Part shown: piece by piece, positions 62,726 through 64,000 of the stretch | Layout: each line of letters begins with the position of its first letter | Numbering within the stretch: the stretch's first letter is position 1 | Source: Oceanobacillus polygoni | Lineage (GTDB): Bacteria > Bacillota > Bacilli > Bacillales > Amphibacillaceae | Length of the DNA: 64,000 bases | Assembly: GCF_008304605.1 (NCBI RefSeq) | Contig: NZ_PIJY01000026.1 | Span: 434,001 to 498,000 of the forward strand | Reading direction: 5' to 3' | Notes under the pieces: generated by a model | Told to the model about the DNA's origin: nothing | Database searches by the model: none | What the model saw: the letters and a program-made list of their open reading frames with translations, nothing else | Program-made: the position numbers and the translations under genes

Positions 62726-63086
62726 GTTAACTGCCTCCCTATATATAAAACTATGTAAATACCAATTAATCTCGGTCTTTTATTGGATGTGGGTTGATGA
62801 ATTTCTTATGTAAAAATGGTCACGATTATCTTTTAGCCGCCAAAAAAATGAGGGCAGATTTTCTGATCTTATTTCCTTTACAAACTATCCTTCTATCGTT
62901 ATGCTATATTAGTTGATAAAAAATCTACCATGCTTTTAATAGCTTCAGTTTGGAATGGAGTTTCTTTACAAGATCACGATTACCTTACCCATTATACAAT
63001 ATATAGTATTAAACATCATTTTCACTATCCATATCTTGTATTCAACGATAGCATATAACAAAAATTTAAGCAACTTAATTCTACGA

Positions 63087-63992
63087 CTAATTTTGAAATT
63101 TCTCCAATCGCATATAGAAGCTCTTCAAAAATTCATAGAATCGTTTTTCAGTAGGGAGCAGCGAACGTTCTGCTGAAATCATGACCCCAACCGTTCGGGA
63201 AACACTCGGATTAATGATTGGGACTTTTACCGTTCCATGTGGCAAATGGTCGATTAATGTAATTTCAGGGATTAGCGTTACACCAAGACCAGCAGATACG
63301 AGCCCTTTTATTGCCTCAATATCTTCTCCTTCAAAGGATACTTGAGGATTGAAGCCTAGCTGATGGCATGCTTCGACAACAACATTTCGCAGAATAAATC
63401 CTTCACGGAACAAAACAAAGGCATCTTTCCGTAATTGATTTAGCTTAATGCCAGACTCGTTGGCAAGAGGGTGACTCACTGGTAGTAATGCAACCATATT
63501 TTCGGAAAACAAAATGGTTCCCTTTAATTTCGGCTCGTTTTGTGGGATTGGACCTAATAGCGCCATATTGATTTCACTCTTTTTAACTGCTTCAACCAAT
63601 TCGTAATAAGTACCCTGCTTCAATTTAAACTTTACATTCGGATTCTGCTCCCGAAATGCGGAAATGGATGTTGGTAGCATGTTGCTAGCTAAGCTGCTTG
63701 GAAAGCCGATATGGACCGTCCCTCTTTCCGGGTCCGTATATTCTTTAATAACCTGTTCTGCTTCATCAATCACATGGACCGCCTTTTCCATATGTTCCAT
63801 AAATATTTTCCCAATCGGTGTTAAGCGTACATTTCGACCTTCTCGAATAAACAAATTGACTCCGAGTTCTTCCTCAAGTTTAAACAGCTGACGACTAACT
63901 GCAGATTGTGCGATATGTAATGCATCTGCGGCTTCCGTAACATGTTCTCTTTTTGCGACTTCGATAAAATACTTAATTTGTTTTAGCTCCAA
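63087..63992 (-). CDS. gltC: LysR family activator GltC
   Basis: A 301-residue LysR regulator: HTH at residues 1-60 (MELKQIKYFIEVAKREHVTEAADALHIAQSAVSRQ region) and an effector-binding domain from about 90. The match to B. subtilis GltC runs the full length (GFPSSLASNMLPT, GEDIEAIKGLVSAGLGVTLIPE), strong enough to name it. GltC activates gltAB (glutamate synthase), which should lie divergently just beyond the window. It starts with a TTG at 63992; its ribosome binding site is not in the window. Confidence 0.9.
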   Translation of the reverse strand: MELKQIKYFIEVAKREHVTEAADALHIAQSAVSRQLFKLEEELGVNLFIREGRNVRLTPIGKIFMEHMEKAVHVIDEAEQVIKEYTDPERGTVHIGFPSSLASNMLPTSISAFREQNPNVKFKLKQGTYYELVEAVKKSEINMALLGPIPQNEPKLKGTILFSENMVALLPVSHPLANESGIKLNQLRKDAFVLFREGFILRNVVVEACHQLGFNPQVSFEGEDIEAIKGLVSAGLGVTLIPEITLIDHLPHGTVKVPIINPSVSRTVGVMISAERSLLPTEKRFYEFLKSFYMRLEKFQN

Positions 63993-64000
63993 AATTACCA

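Noticed and set aside
62726-62860. NrdR boxes upstream of nrdE
   Set aside because: No pair of ACACWATATNTTGTGT-like sequences was seen.
62955-63176. 73-codon plus-strand frame between nrdE and gltC
   Set aside because: It overlaps the gltC coding end on the other strand and lacks a ribosome binding site; AT-rich hydrophobic frames are expected by chance here.

Overview
This window is from a low-GC Gram-positive chromosome of the family Bacillaceae. Several genes have close Bacillus subtilis counterparts that I recognise from the protein sequence (ykpA, ypmR-ypmS, ykkC-ykkD, yugJ, gltC, a yocH-like LysM/3D protein). Start sites carry strong GGAGG-type ribosome binding sites with frequent TTG/GTG starts, and the riboswitches and terminators are of Firmicute type. 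A TAXI-type TRAP transporter, very acidic exported proteins and extragenic palindromes suggest a halotolerant or alkaliphilic relative such as Oceanobacillus or Virgibacillus; the genus is inference only. I saw no rRNA, tRNA, CRISPR array, transposase or prophage.

Layout. 1-5.2 kb: sulfur amino acid metabolism (methionine gamma-lyase, and a SAM-riboswitch-controlled O-acetylhomoserine sulfhydrylase with an unusual C-terminal extension), flanked by two copies of an extragenic repeat. 5.8-16.5 kb: ypmRS, an ABC-F ATPase, the kbl-tdh threonine catabolic pair behind a CcpA-like site, two secreted envelope proteins, an MFS pump and a DUF1450 protein. 16.5-25.7 kb: a minus-strand block with an alcohol dehydrogenase, RidA, a lysozyme-like protein, a MATE pump, a TAXI TRAP transporter set and a nitronate monooxygenase-like enzyme. 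25.9-34.5 kb: a peptide/glutathione-type ABC importer with its binding protein, a class-A beta-lactamase-like serine hydrolase and an unusual regulator with a cyclase-like domain and a C-terminal HTH. 35-42 kb: a SWIM/SNF2 helicase, an MFS pump, a guanidine-I riboswitch controlling a two-subunit SMR exporter, a Cu/Zn superoxide dismutase and a DoxX protein next to an 18-bp Rex/Fnr-type palindrome.

42.3-47.5 kb holds a six-gene GntR-controlled operon with two ABC exporters and a membrane-anchored M23 peptidase; its promoter overlaps a palindrome that is a natural GntR operator. 47.6-51 kb: an EamA transporter, a 24-residue membrane peptide gene, a flavin reductase and an SH3b amidase. 51.1-52.5 kb holds what I consider the best find: an HTH-TPR regulator of the RRNPP (NprR/PlcR) type followed, with a 1-nt overlap, by a 50-codon gene for an exported peptide, a likely quorum-sensing receptor/pheromone pair. 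52.8-57.5 kb: a run of small membrane proteins, an SDR, a GNAT, a P-loop kinase with an apparent ATT start, a gene remnant, a YflT-like stress protein and a MerR-methyltransferase fusion behind a classic 19-bp-spacer MerR promoter. 57.7-64 kb: a conserved hypothetical gene, a class I ribonucleotide reductase operon with a canonical flavodoxin between nrdE and nrdF, and gltC at the edge.

Starts were adjusted by ribosome binding site spacing. Family names rest on motif recognition, not on database searches.
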